A stretch of DNA of 64,000 bases from G965227875 sp965227875 (GTDB lineage: Bacteria; Pseudomonadota; Alphaproteobacteria; Rhizobiales; JAJFHC01), in assembly GCA_965227875.1 (NCBI GenBank), contig OZ245783.1, positions 1,736,001 to 1,800,000 of the forward strand, in the 5' to 3' direction. The translations under genes were made by a program, and so were the position numbers. This document shows positions 16,983-25,487 of the stretch, one piece after another; positions within the stretch are counted from its first letter, which is position 1; every line of letters begins with the position of its first letter. The notes under the pieces were generated by a model. The model saw only the letters and a program-made list of their open reading frames with translations, was not told where the DNA came from and searched no databases.

Positions 16983-18063
16983 TCAGGCTCTCCACATGGT
17001 CGGGACGTTCGCCACCGCCGAGCCAGGGCGCCAGGACCAGGGCATGGACGGCGGCAAGGGTGATGCCGCTGTGACAGTTGACCACCGCCGCGCCGGGACA
17101 ACTGTCGGAAAGATCGTAGATCGGGCAGCCGTCGGGGCTCAGCACCCTGAGCGCGCCCCACGTGCGCACCATCCGCACGTGTTCAAGCATGGGAAACATG
17201 TCGATGGCGCGACGCGCGATGGCCGATGTCACGTCGGGCGTCGTGCGGTCGTCGAACCCTGCATCTTCGTGGGAGTCCCCGATCTGGACCGCCCCGCTTC
17301 CCATCTGGCGCACGGTGACGGTGGGATAGTTCATGAACGCCCGCAGGCGTTCCGTGACCATCACCTGACCGCGCTGGGGCGAGATCGGCGCAGCGAGCCC
17401 GACCATAGGCGCCAGGCGCGCATTGCCATGACCCGCACACAGGAGCGCACGTTGCGACCGCCATTCCCCCTTCGCGGTCCGGATGCGGAACCCGTCCGCG
17501 ACAGGAACCAGCTCGTCCACCGTGCCGCCATGTTCGACCTGTCCCCCCCGGGCCAGGTATGCGGCATAGAGCGACCGCAGCAGGGCAAGCGGGTTGACGT
17601 GTCCATCCTCGGGAAAATACGTCGCGCCAACGACCCGCGGACCGATCTCCGGAAGCATCTCGCGCACGGCATTGTGGCCGAGCCGCTCGTAGGGGTAGTC
17701 GCCGGCAAAGTCCTGCCGCAGCTTGTCCAGCACCCTCTCGTTTTGGTCCAGTTCGTCTTCGTCCAGCGCGAGCATGAGGCCGCCGGGCTGGTGCAGTTCG
17801 GCCGGGCAGCCGCTGGCCGCCTCGATTTCCCGGGCGAACTCGGGCCAGAGTTTCGCCGAAAGCCGGGTCCACCGGGCATAGTCGGTCAGGTTGGATCCCT
17901 TGGACTGGACCCAGACGAGACCAAAATTTCCGCGCGACGCCCTGAGTGCTGTGTCTTGCTCGTCGAACACCGTCACGTCATGACCGGTCCGGACAAGCCC
18001 GTAGGCCACCGCCATGCCGACGACCCCGCCTCCGACCACCGCTATGCCGATATCCTTCGTCAC
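16948..18063 (-). CDS. FAD-dependent amino/imino-acid oxidase subunit, DAO family (HcnC-like)
   Basis: A 371-residue DAO-family flavoprotein with the dinucleotide motif VVGGGVVGMAVAYGL near the N-terminus and the family C-terminal region (GALRVLSPDGCPIYDLS, then a conserved HSGITLAAVHA). This is the substrate-oxidising beta subunit in HcnABC-type complexes (glycine, proline, D-hydroxyproline, opines). It is the first gene of the three-gene reverse-strand operon. The order oxidase, ferredoxin, FAD/NAD subunit matches D-hydroxyproline dehydrogenase clusters, but no hydroxyproline epimerase or deaminase lies nearby, so the substrate stays open. Confidence 0.88.
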   Translation of the reverse strand: MTKDIGIAVVGGGVVGMAVAYGLVRTGHDVTVFDEQDTALRASRGNFGLVWVQSKGSNLTDYARWTRLSAKLWPEFAREIEAASGCPAELHQPGGLMLALDEDELDQNERVLDKLRQDFAGDYPYERLGHNAVREMLPEIGPRVVGATYFPEDGHVNPLALLRSLYAAYLARGGQVEHGGTVDELVPVADGFRIRTAKGEWRSQRALLCAGHGNARLAPMVGLAAPISPQRGQVMVTERLRAFMNYPTVTVRQMGSGAVQIGDSHEDAGFDDRTTPDVTSAIARRAIDMFPMLEHVRMVRTWGALRVLSPDGCPIYDLSDSCPGAAVVNCHSGITLAAVHALVLAPWLGGGERPDHVESLSARRFDLQAAH

Positions 18064-18158
18064 GCCCCGTGTATCGCTCCATTGCCCGGCGCGCAGTCTT
18101 GCGGCACGTCCTCTCCCGCGTCAAGCCGGAGGCCTGTTCCCGGCCCCGGACCGCCAGA

Positions 18159-19088
18159 TCAGCTTCCCGGCCGCCGCGACCGGCTCATGAGCGGAATGCG
18201 CCGACCGCCCGAGGCGATGGCGATGGTGACGCCGCTGGCGATGATGATGGCGATGCCCGTCCATGTCGCCGAATCCGAAAGGTCGCGGAACAGGATCAGG
18301 CCGATGATCGTCGCCGCGACGATGTCGGAATAGCCGAACGGCGCCAGAACCGGCATTTCCACCTTGGCGCAGGCATACATGGTGAAGATCTGGCTGATGG
18401 CCGCGAGCCCGCCGACGATCGCCAGGATGAGGATCTGACGTTCATCGGGCATGACCCAGACGAACGGCATCGTCATCGAGAGGAGGATCAGCCCCACGGC
18501 CGATGCCCAGGTCGCCGTCACCGTCGGCGGCGCGGCCACCGACAGCCGCCGCGACAATATGAGGAAGAAGGCGTAACAGAGCCCTGTGCAGACCGCGAGC
18601 AGCACGTAGACGCTCACGACCTGGAAACCCGGCCGGACCACCACGAGCACCCCGAGAAACCCGGTCGCCACCGCGATCCAGCTTGCGCGGCCCACCCGCT
18701 CGCCCAGCAGAAAGGGCGACAGCCCGGTGACGATGAAGGGGAAGACGTAGACGATGGCCATCGTATCGGCGAGCGGCATGCGGCTCGTCGCCGTGACGAA
18801 GGTGACGGACGCCATCAGCAGGAACAGGGCCCGCAGGATGTGCAGCCATGGCCGCGCCGGCGTCACGGCCTTGCGACCGTACCGAAGCAGCGCATAGGGC
18901 ACGACGATCGCGAACAGGCCGACATAGCGTCCCCAGATCACCTCGAGGATCGGCAGTTCACCCGTCATCAGTTTGGTGAGACCGCCCTGGAGCGCACCGC
19001 AGGTGAGCGCGAAGACGAACGCCGCGATCGCCAGACCGGCGCCTCCTGCCGACGCGCCTGCGTCCGCCGTCCCTGCTGTATCCGCCAC
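18159..19088 (-). CDS. EamA-family drug/metabolite transporter
   Basis: A 309-residue membrane protein with about ten hydrophobic segments in two EamA repeats. The first repeat includes the typical RALFLLMASVTFVTATSRMP and the last ends in TGIAIIIASGVTIAIAS. These proteins export or import small metabolites such as amino acids, their derivatives or nucleosides. It starts 95 bases beyond the oxidase operon and may be transcribed independently; the substrate is unknown. Confidence 0.88.
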   Translation of the reverse strand: MADTAGTADAGASAGGAGLAIAAFVFALTCGALQGGLTKLMTGELPILEVIWGRYVGLFAIVVPYALLRYGRKAVTPARPWLHILRALFLLMASVTFVTATSRMPLADTMAIVYVFPFIVTGLSPFLLGERVGRASWIAVATGFLGVLVVVRPGFQVVSVYVLLAVCTGLCYAFFLILSRRLSVAAPPTVTATWASAVGLILLSMTMPFVWVMPDERQILILAIVGGLAAISQIFTMYACAKVEMPVLAPFGYSDIVAATIIGLILFRDLSDSATWTGIAIIIASGVTIAIASGGRRIPLMSRSRRPGS

Positions 19089-19189
19089 CTGCTCGCTCCC
19101 GCGCCATTCGACCGCAATGGCATTGTCAGACTGGACCGCAGCAAGTCTCTGCGCCAGCGGATAAAATTCAACGCGACGGTCAGGACCGG

Positions 19190-20200
19190 ACCGGGTCGCA
19201 AAACGGCAAAACCGAATTCCTGACGAAAGTCAGGATCCAGCCGGCCTGGCCTCGGTGTGCGGCCCTGGATGCCCGCGTACGCGGGCAATTCGGCACGCCG
19301 AAGCGGTCCTCCATCTCGCCAGGCGCCAGGATATCGGCCCCGCCCCGCCGCTGGACGCGCGGGTCCAGCCCGCGCAGGGCGGATGGAGGTGCGGAGCGGC
19401 GTAATCCTCACGACCGTTCCCCGGTTTTCCGCCAGGAAAAACCGGGGCCGTTCCGGTCGAACGCCGGCCAGCCGTGACGGGCTCCGGGCAGACAGGGGAG
19501 CAAGAGGAACCCGAACCGAATTCCTGACGAAAGTCAGGATCCAGCCAGCCCGGCTTCGGTATACGTCCCTGGATGCCCGCGTACGCGGGCAATTCGGCAC
19601 GCCGAAGCGCTCCTCCACGTCGTCAGGCGCCAGGATATCGGCCCCGCCCCGCCGCTGGGTGCGCGGGTCCAGCCCGCGCAGGGCGGATGGAGGTGCGGGG
19701 CGGCGTAATCCTCACGACCGTTCCCCGGTTTTCCGCCGGGAAAGACCGGGGCCGTTCGGGACAATCACCAGAAAGCCGTGACGGGCTCCGGGCAGACAGG
19801 GCAGCAAGAGGAACCCGAAACCGAATTCCTGACGAAAGTCAGGATCCAGCCGGCCCGGCCCCCGGTATACGTCCCTGGATGCCCGCGTACGCGGACAATT
19901 CGGCACGCCGAAGCGGTCCTCCACGTCGCCAGGCGCCAAGACATCGACCCCGCCCCGCCGCTGGATGCCCGGGTCCAGCCCGCGCAGGGCGGATGGAGAT
20001 GCGGAGCGGCGTTAGCCTCTCTCCCGTTCCCCGGTTTTCCGGGGCCGTTCCGGCTGAACGCCGGCCAGCCGTGACGGGCTCCGGGCAGACAGGGCAACAC
20101 GAGAAACCCGAACCGAATTCCTGACGAACGTCAGGATCCAGCCAGCCCGGCCATCGGTATGCGGCTCTGGGTGCCCGCGTGCGCGGGCAATTCGGGAGAT
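19190..20200. repeat. Tandem array of about 300-bp palindrome-rich repeat units
   Basis: No gene is visible between 19089 and 20230. Instead, three full units of 304, 305 and 292 bases and a partial fourth repeat head to tail. Each unit starts with a 7-bp stem closed by a GAAA tetraloop, TCCTGACGAAAGTCAGGA, at 19218, 19522, 19827 and 20119 (the last has loop GAAC, stem kept). An 18-bp palindrome TGCCCGCGTACGCGGGCA follows about 52 bases later (19270, 19574, and degenerate at 19880 and 20172), then a CCCCGGTTTTCC hairpin. Short open frames in the array are repeat translations, not genes. Confidence 0.9.
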
Positions 20201-20230
20201 GTTTGGGGTGACTCCCGTCGAGCTTAAGCC

Positions 20231-21454
20231 CTAGCCGACCACGCCGCGGGCCTTGAGGGTTTCGATTTCGTCCGGGCGAAGACCGGCTTCGGCGAGCACC
20301 TGGTCGCTGTCCCGGCCCAGTTCGGGTGGCGGGGTCAGGAGTTCGGGGCCGTGTTCGCCGAACATGGCCGCCGCGACCGGCATCCGGAACGCCGATCCCG
20401 TCGTCGGGTTGACGATACCGTCCTGCAATACGCCGCGGGTCGCCACTTGCGGATGGGCGAGCGCCTCGTCGAGCGTGCGAACCCGGGCGGCGGGGACTTC
20501 CGCCTCGTTGAGGATGTCCTCCCACTCCGCCGCGGTCCTGACCGCCAGGAGCTCCGTCAGTTCCGCCGCGTGCTCCGCGACGCGCTCGCGCAGGCACTTG
20601 TGGCCGGCCCACATGATCTCCGCGCCCCGGTCGGGACATCCCAGCGCCGTCCACAGCCGCACGTGCTGCTTGACGGTGAACGCCCCGATCATCAGCAGTC
20701 CGTCGGCGGTCGGATAACACGCATAACCCGCGTTGGCCGGGTTGCCGTTGCCGGGCGGGACCGGGGCACTGCCGCGCGCCTGGGTGTCGACCACGGTCGA
20801 GCACATCAGCATCAGCGCGGCGTCCAGCATGGCGACGTCGATCCGTTGCCCCTTTCCGGTGCGCTCGCGCTGCAGGAGCGCGGCGGCGATGCTGAAGGCG
20901 GTTTGCGCGCCCGTGCCGTAGTCGAGCACCGGAGGGCCCACGCGCACCGGGGCCGATCCGGGCGTCCCCGTGGCCGCCATCAGCCCGGAGAACGCCTGGA
21001 TGACATTGTCGTAGGCGGGGTGGTTGCGTTTCGGCCCGGTATGCCCGAAGCCGGTCACCGTGCAGTAGATGATGCGCGGGTTGACCTCACGCAGCACGTC
21101 GTAGCCGAGATCGAATCCCTCCATCACGTCGGCGCAGAAGTTCTCCACCACCACGTCCGCACCGGCCACCAGATTGAGAAAGATATCGCGCCCGTCCGGG
21201 TCGCGCAGGTCAAGGGCGAGCGAGCGCTTGTTCGACGCCTGCGCCATGAAATGCACGCCCATGCCGCGGTCGCCGAAATCCTCGAGCGCGCCTTCCGGCC
21301 GCATCATGTCGGGCTGGTGCGGCGGTTCGATCTTGATGACGTCGGCGCCCATGACGGCGAGTTGGAAGGCCGAGAACGGCCCCGCCAGAACGTGGGTCAG
21401 ATCGAGGATCCGGTAGCCTTCGAACGGTTTCACGCGCCCACACTCCCCTGTCAC
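20231..21454 (-). CDS. Family III CoA-transferase (CaiB/BaiF)
   Basis: A 407-residue class III CoA-transferase. It has the family start VKPFEGYRILDLTHVLAGPF and the region HPAYDNVIQAFSGLMAATG, in which D149 corresponds to the aspartate that forms the acyl anhydride in formyl-CoA transferase. It moves CoA between carboxylic acids; the acids here are unknown. The ATG at 21454 gives seven extra residues; a GTG at residue 8 is an alternative start. It ends 10 bases before the repeat array. Confidence 0.92.
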   Translation of the reverse strand: MTGECGRVKPFEGYRILDLTHVLAGPFSAFQLAVMGADVIKIEPPHQPDMMRPEGALEDFGDRGMGVHFMAQASNKRSLALDLRDPDGRDIFLNLVAGADVVVENFCADVMEGFDLGYDVLREVNPRIIYCTVTGFGHTGPKRNHPAYDNVIQAFSGLMAATGTPGSAPVRVGPPVLDYGTGAQTAFSIAAALLQRERTGKGQRIDVAMLDAALMLMCSTVVDTQARGSAPVPPGNGNPANAGYACYPTADGLLMIGAFTVKQHVRLWTALGCPDRGAEIMWAGHKCLRERVAEHAAELTELLAVRTAAEWEDILNEAEVPAARVRTLDEALAHPQVATRGVLQDGIVNPTTGSAFRMPVAAAMFGEHGPELLTPPPELGRDSDQVLAEAGLRPDEIETLKARGVVG

Positions 21455-21525
21455 CGGAAAAGTCTAGGCGTGGACCGGGCCGGGCCGCCAATGAATAAAT
21501 TGCACACCCTTGCCCGGCGAAATCC

Positions 21526-22440
21526 TCACCGCCGCCGTGCCGGCAGGAGCAGCACGGCCGACAGCGCCATGAGGATCAGGACGAGGCCGGTGAAATCGCG
21601 CAGCCCGACCGTCTCGCCCAGCACCACGGCCCCGGAGAAGACCCCGAGCACCGGGATCATCAGCGTGCCGAAGGCGGCGATGCTCGCGGGGAAGATACGC
21701 ACGACGTACATGTAGGCCCACTGGCAGAACAGGATCGGCAGGGCGAAGACATAGAGGATCGCGACCACGGTCGCGGGCTGGAGATCCGTGATCACCGGGA
21801 AGTCCTCCAGCAGCAGCGCGCCGATCGTCACCGGAATGGCGCCGCCCAGGAGCTGCCACCCGATCAGCGTCGTCGTACGCACGCTCCAGGTGAACTTTTT
21901 GATCAGCACCGTCCCGATCGCCCAGCTCACGGCCGCCCCGAGCATGTAGAGCGCACCCAGCGGTGACGCGCTGACGATGACCAGATCCGGCCCGATGAGA
22001 GCCCCCAGGCCCGCCAGTCCGAGTACGACCCCGACGATCTTGCCGCGCGTCAGCGGCTCGCCCAGAAAGTAGCTGCTCAGGATCGACGCCCAGACCGGCA
22101 TGGTGAAGGCGATCACCGAGGCCCGTCCCGACGCGATGAGCGTCAGGCCATAGGCGGAGAAGAGCTGCCATCCGATCACGTTGAACACGGCGCAGAGCGC
22201 CAGCTTTCCGCGTTCCTGCGGCGGGACGTAGAACCCCGCGCCGGACAGCCGCGCGATAAGCAGCAGCCCGACCGCGCCGACGATCAGGCAGGCGCTGCGA
22301 AACCACCAGACCGGGATTTCGCCGACCACGATCTTCATGGCTGGCCAGTTGATCCCCCAGAAGACGGTGATGGCGATGAGCAGGATGTAACCCCGGAGCG
22401 GGAGGCCGGAGGATCCGGCGACGGACTGGTCTGATGTCAT
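21526..22440 (-). CDS. EamA-family drug/metabolite transporter
   Basis: A 304-residue protein with about ten transmembrane segments and two EamA repeats (first: VFWGINWPAMKIVVGEIPVW; second: AVSWAIGTVLIKKFTWS). It is only distantly similar to the EamA protein at 18.2 kb, so the two are not a recent duplication. It lies between a CoA-transferase and a larger membrane protein on the same strand. The substrate is unknown. Confidence 0.88.
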   Translation of the reverse strand: MTSDQSVAGSSGLPLRGYILLIAITVFWGINWPAMKIVVGEIPVWWFRSACLIVGAVGLLLIARLSGAGFYVPPQERGKLALCAVFNVIGWQLFSAYGLTLIASGRASVIAFTMPVWASILSSYFLGEPLTRGKIVGVVLGLAGLGALIGPDLVIVSASPLGALYMLGAAVSWAIGTVLIKKFTWSVRTTTLIGWQLLGGAIPVTIGALLLEDFPVITDLQPATVVAILYVFALPILFCQWAYMYVVRIFPASIAAFGTLMIPVLGVFSGAVVLGETVGLRDFTGLVLILMALSAVLLLPARRR

Positions 22441-22485
22441 GGGCGGCGACGATAGAGACAGTCAGTCCGGCACGCCACCGCAATT

Positions 22486-23949
22486 TCACCCGGCGAAACG
22501 GGAAAACACGAAGAGCATCGCGACGCATACGCCATAGGCAAGGAGCGAGAACAGGCCGTTCCACCGCCATGACAGGGTTGTCCCGGGAATGCCGGTCGAC
22601 CGCGTGAGGATGAGCGAACTCGCGCCGAAGGGCGACGCCGTCAGGTTGAGCGCCCAGCCCAGCGCAAGCGACGACCCGAGCAGCGTCGGATCGTAATCGA
22701 GCCCGGGCGTGGCCACCAGGGCGCCGCCGAGGAAGGTCACCGCGAACATCGGCGGCAGCGCGAAATTGGACAAGATGGGTATCACGGCGGCGATGCCGGC
22801 ATAGACGAAGAAAGGTTCGACCCGCGCCAGGTCGAGAGCCGCCGCCAGGGTTTCCGCCGGCACGAGGGCGGCGGCCACGATGCCGCAGAACCCGGCGGCC
22901 GACAGCGTCAGTGCCTCCGGCGATACGTCGGGGACGGAACGGAAGACGATGGCATGGTACCGCGCGCCGAGGCGGCCTTCCGCCGGGCTGGTCAGGTGAT
23001 GCTGCACGGCGATCCAGACGAAGGTCGTCACCGGGGCGGAGATCATCAGGCCCTGCACCAGCCCCATCCCGCTCACCTCGAACACCAGAAGGCCCAGGCC
23101 CGCCAGGAACAGGCACGCCGCGCCGAACTTCGCGAAGGCACGGGTCGGGAACACCGGCGCATGGCGCACCGGATTGATGCCCTGGGCATTGAGGCGCGCC
23201 CGCGCGTTGCGCCATCTTATCCGGTCTTCCGCCCAGGCCACGACGGAGACGACTGCGGCGACGGCGAGGCCGTAGCCGATGATCTTCAGCGGGTCGATCC
23301 CGGGCACGACCGCCGGCAGGACGGCCTGCGAGACCGAGGTCGGCGTCCATGCGATGATCCACGAGAAGCCCCGGTCGAGCGCCACGATCTGGCGGCGCTC
23401 GCGGATCGCCGCGACCGCATCGCCCTCCGACGAGGTCGCCCGCACGCCGCGCTGGATGAGCGGGCCGAGCAGGCTGAGCGTACCGAAATTGAGCAGGACG
23501 CCCATCACGTGTCCGCCGGAATGTATCGCCACGTAGCGCCGGCCCGGCGGCTGCTTGGTCAGGTAGGTGCCCACTGTCTGCACCGATTGCGACGTCATCG
23601 CCGCATCCTTGAGCAGCGACAGGAGGATCATGAAGCTCGCAAGGAAGGCGGCGCTGCCCAGAGCCCGGTCGAGCACCGGCCACGGATCCTCGCCGAACCG
23701 GAACAGCAGGAGCCCCGCGAGCATCGCCATCGCCAGCAGGAACCGTTCGCGCAGGCCGAAATGCGGCTGCCCGACCGCCGCAAACACGAGGAGGAATCCG
23801 GCCGACAGCCGGCCCGCCCAGTGGACGCCCGTGTAAATGTCGACAAGTTCCGCAAGGCACATGGCGACCAGAGCCAGCGCCGTGATCCGTTCCGACAGGG
23901 CCACCGGCCCGGGTGGTGCGGTCGCGTTTCCAGCAGTGTCCAAGGTCAA
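22486..23949 (-). CDS. Polytopic inner-membrane protein, possible ion/anion transporter
   Basis: A 487-residue protein with roughly 12 hydrophobic segments. I do not recognise the family with confidence. Two similar half-motifs, one near AWTPTSVSQAVLPAVVPGID and one near NLTASPFGASSLILTRSTGI, suggest the inverted two-fold repeat of the ion-transporter (ArsB/NhaD/DASS-like) superfamily, in which such Ser/Thr/Pro hairpins bind the substrate. It lies 45 bases upstream of the EamA gene and 22 bases after the crotonase stop, so an operon of crotonase, this protein, EamA and CoA-transferase is possible. Confidence 0.7.
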   Translation of the reverse strand: MTLDTAGNATAPPGPVALSERITALALVAMCLAELVDIYTGVHWAGRLSAGFLLVFAAVGQPHFGLRERFLLAMAMLAGLLLFRFGEDPWPVLDRALGSAAFLASFMILLSLLKDAAMTSQSVQTVGTYLTKQPPGRRYVAIHSGGHVMGVLLNFGTLSLLGPLIQRGVRATSSEGDAVAAIRERRQIVALDRGFSWIIAWTPTSVSQAVLPAVVPGIDPLKIIGYGLAVAAVVSVVAWAEDRIRWRNARARLNAQGINPVRHAPVFPTRAFAKFGAACLFLAGLGLLVFEVSGMGLVQGLMISAPVTTFVWIAVQHHLTSPAEGRLGARYHAIVFRSVPDVSPEALTLSAAGFCGIVAAALVPAETLAAALDLARVEPFFVYAGIAAVIPILSNFALPPMFAVTFLGGALVATPGLDYDPTLLGSSLALGWALNLTASPFGASSLILTRSTGIPGTTLSWRWNGLFSLLAYGVCVAMLFVFSRFAG

Positions 23950-23971
23950 GCGCTTGCCCCCGGCAGCCGCG

Positions 23972-24781
23972 TCAGAACGGGCAGTCCTTGTCGAAGTTCG
24001 GCGGCCTCTTCTCCCTCAGCGAGGTGTAACCTTCCCGAACGTCCGGGCCGGAGAATCCGAGGAACTCGAGCGCGAGGGAGGCGTCGAACGTCGGGCCCGC
24101 GAGACGCAGCCAGTTGTTGAGCGCGTGTTTGGTGAGCCGGATCGCCGACTGCGAGCCTTCCGCGAGCTTGCGGCAGGTGTCGAGCGCGGTCTCCACCACC
24201 TTGTCGTCGTCGACGCACATGGAAACCAGTCCGTTGCGTTCGGCCTCCTCGCCCGACATCTTCTCGCACAGCAGGAGATAGTACTTCGCCTTGGCCATGC
24301 CGCAGAGAAGCGGCCAGACGATGGCGGAATGATCGCCCGCCGCGACGCCGAGCCGCGTATGACCGTCGATGATCCGCGCGGTGCGCCCGGCGATCGTGAT
24401 GTCCGAGACGAGCGCCGCGGCAAGCCCCGCGCCCACGGCCGGCCCCTCGATCGCGGCCACGATCGGCTTGGAGCAGTTGATGACGTTGTAGACGAGGTCG
24501 CCCGCTTCCTTCCACACCCGCATGCGGGTCTCCCAGTCGTCGGCCATTTCCTCGACGAGGCCCAGATCCCCGCCGGCGGAATAGACGCCGCCCTCGCCGC
24601 GCAGCAGGACGACGGACGTCTCGCGGTCCTTGTCGATGTCGCGCCACACCTCCGCCAGTTCGCTGTGGCCGGCGTGGTCGAGGGCGTTGAGACGCCCGGG
24701 CTTGGACAGGATCACCTCGAGAATGCGCGGTTCGGGCCGGTTGAACTTGAGCGCGGAATATCCGCTGTAGTCGGTCGTCAT
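23972..24781 (-). CDS. Crotonase-superfamily (enoyl-CoA hydratase/isomerase-like) protein
   Basis: A 269-residue crotonase-fold protein with the oxyanion-hole region YSAGGDLGL (68-75) and IEGPAVGAGLAAALVSDI (111-128). By eye alignment to rat enoyl-CoA hydratase, both catalytic glutamates are replaced: the E144 position is A121 and the E164 position is H141. It therefore probably does another crotonase reaction (isomerisation, C-C cleavage or thioester hydrolysis). The ATG at 24781 has GAGGAG upstream; a longer in-frame open stretch to 24955 lacks family similarity. Confidence 0.85.
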   Translation of the reverse strand: MTTDYSGYSALKFNRPEPRILEVILSKPGRLNALDHAGHSELAEVWRDIDKDRETSVVLLRGEGGVYSAGGDLGLVEEMADDWETRMRVWKEAGDLVYNVINCSKPIVAAIEGPAVGAGLAAALVSDITIAGRTARIIDGHTRLGVAAGDHSAIVWPLLCGMAKAKYYLLLCEKMSGEEAERNGLVSMCVDDDKVVETALDTCRKLAEGSQSAIRLTKHALNNWLRLAGPTFDASLALEFLGFSGPDVREGYTSLREKRPPNFDKDCPF

Positions 24782-24900
24782 CTGGGTCTCCTCTCGCTGC
24801 GGGCGCTTTGGATCTGTATCGCACCGAATTCGCCGGCTATCCACCCACATGGGAAAGTGGCCCGGATCGTAACCTGTTGCAATCAGGCAAGGAAACGGTC

Positions 24901-25368
24901 TCAGAAAACGCCCGCCTCGAGCCCGGCCGCCATGGCGAGGCCCAGTTCCTCGCACTGCGCGGCAAAGGCCTCGTCATAGGCACCGCGGCAGACCAGCGGT
25001 TCCTGAACCGCACGCCACCGCAGTCCGGTCACGATGGTCTCCACTGCCCGTCTCGTTCCCGTCCCGTCATGCCCCGCCCGGATGTAGAGCGCATAGGGCA
25101 GGGCCTGGGTGTGGTCCAGGCAGGGATAGTAGGACCGGTCGAAGAAGTCCTTGAGCGCCCCGCTCATGTAACCGAGGTTTTCGGTCGTGCCGAGAATGAT
25201 GCCGTCGCACGCGAGCACGTCGTCCGGGCCCGCCTCGAACGGAGTGAGCGCCCTGACCTCGAGGTTGTCGATATCTTCCGAGGTCGCCCCCCGCACGACG
25301 GCGTCCCGCAGGACGGTCGTGTTCGGCGACGGCACGTGCGCGACGATCAGCAGTGTCTTTTTCTCCAT
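24901..25368 (-). CDS. Flavodoxin-like / NAD(P)H-dependent FMN oxidoreductase
   Basis: A 155-residue flavodoxin-fold protein. The phosphate-binding region is LLIVAHVPSPNTTVLRDAV, and a second FMN loop reads LGTTENLGYMSGALKDFFDR, typical of multimeric flavodoxin/WrbA-like reductases. The start was placed at the ATG at 25368, after GATGGGGG; a GTG 33 bases upstream gives an unlikely Arg/Pro-rich extension. It lies divergent from the MBL hydrolase. The electron partner is unknown. Confidence 0.85.
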   Translation of the reverse strand: MEKKTLLIVAHVPSPNTTVLRDAVVRGATSEDIDNLEVRALTPFEAGPDDVLACDGIILGTTENLGYMSGALKDFFDRSYYPCLDHTQALPYALYIRAGHDGTGTRRAVETIVTGLRWRAVQEPLVCRGAYDEAFAAQCEELGLAMAAGLEAGVF

Positions 25369-25487
25369 GCCCCCATCTAAACGCGGCGGCCGGGACGACA
25401 CAACTTTCCGCAGACTGAAACAAGGCCGGCGCGACGTCTCGCGGCCCGGCTGCTATGGTCTGCCCCGGGAGTTTGCCGACAGGAGAA

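Noticed and set aside
15275..18063. Hydrogen cyanide synthase hcnABC
   Set aside because: The subunit types match, but they are shared with opine oxidases and D-hydroxyproline dehydrogenases, and the catabolic neighbours favour the latter kind.
19230..20124. Several 75-180-residue open frames in the repeat array
   Set aside because: They are translations of the repeat units in different frames, have no ribosome sites and no family match.
19190..20200. CRISPR array
   Set aside because: Units are about 300 bases and are repeated over their full length; there are no short repeats with unique spacers and no cas genes.
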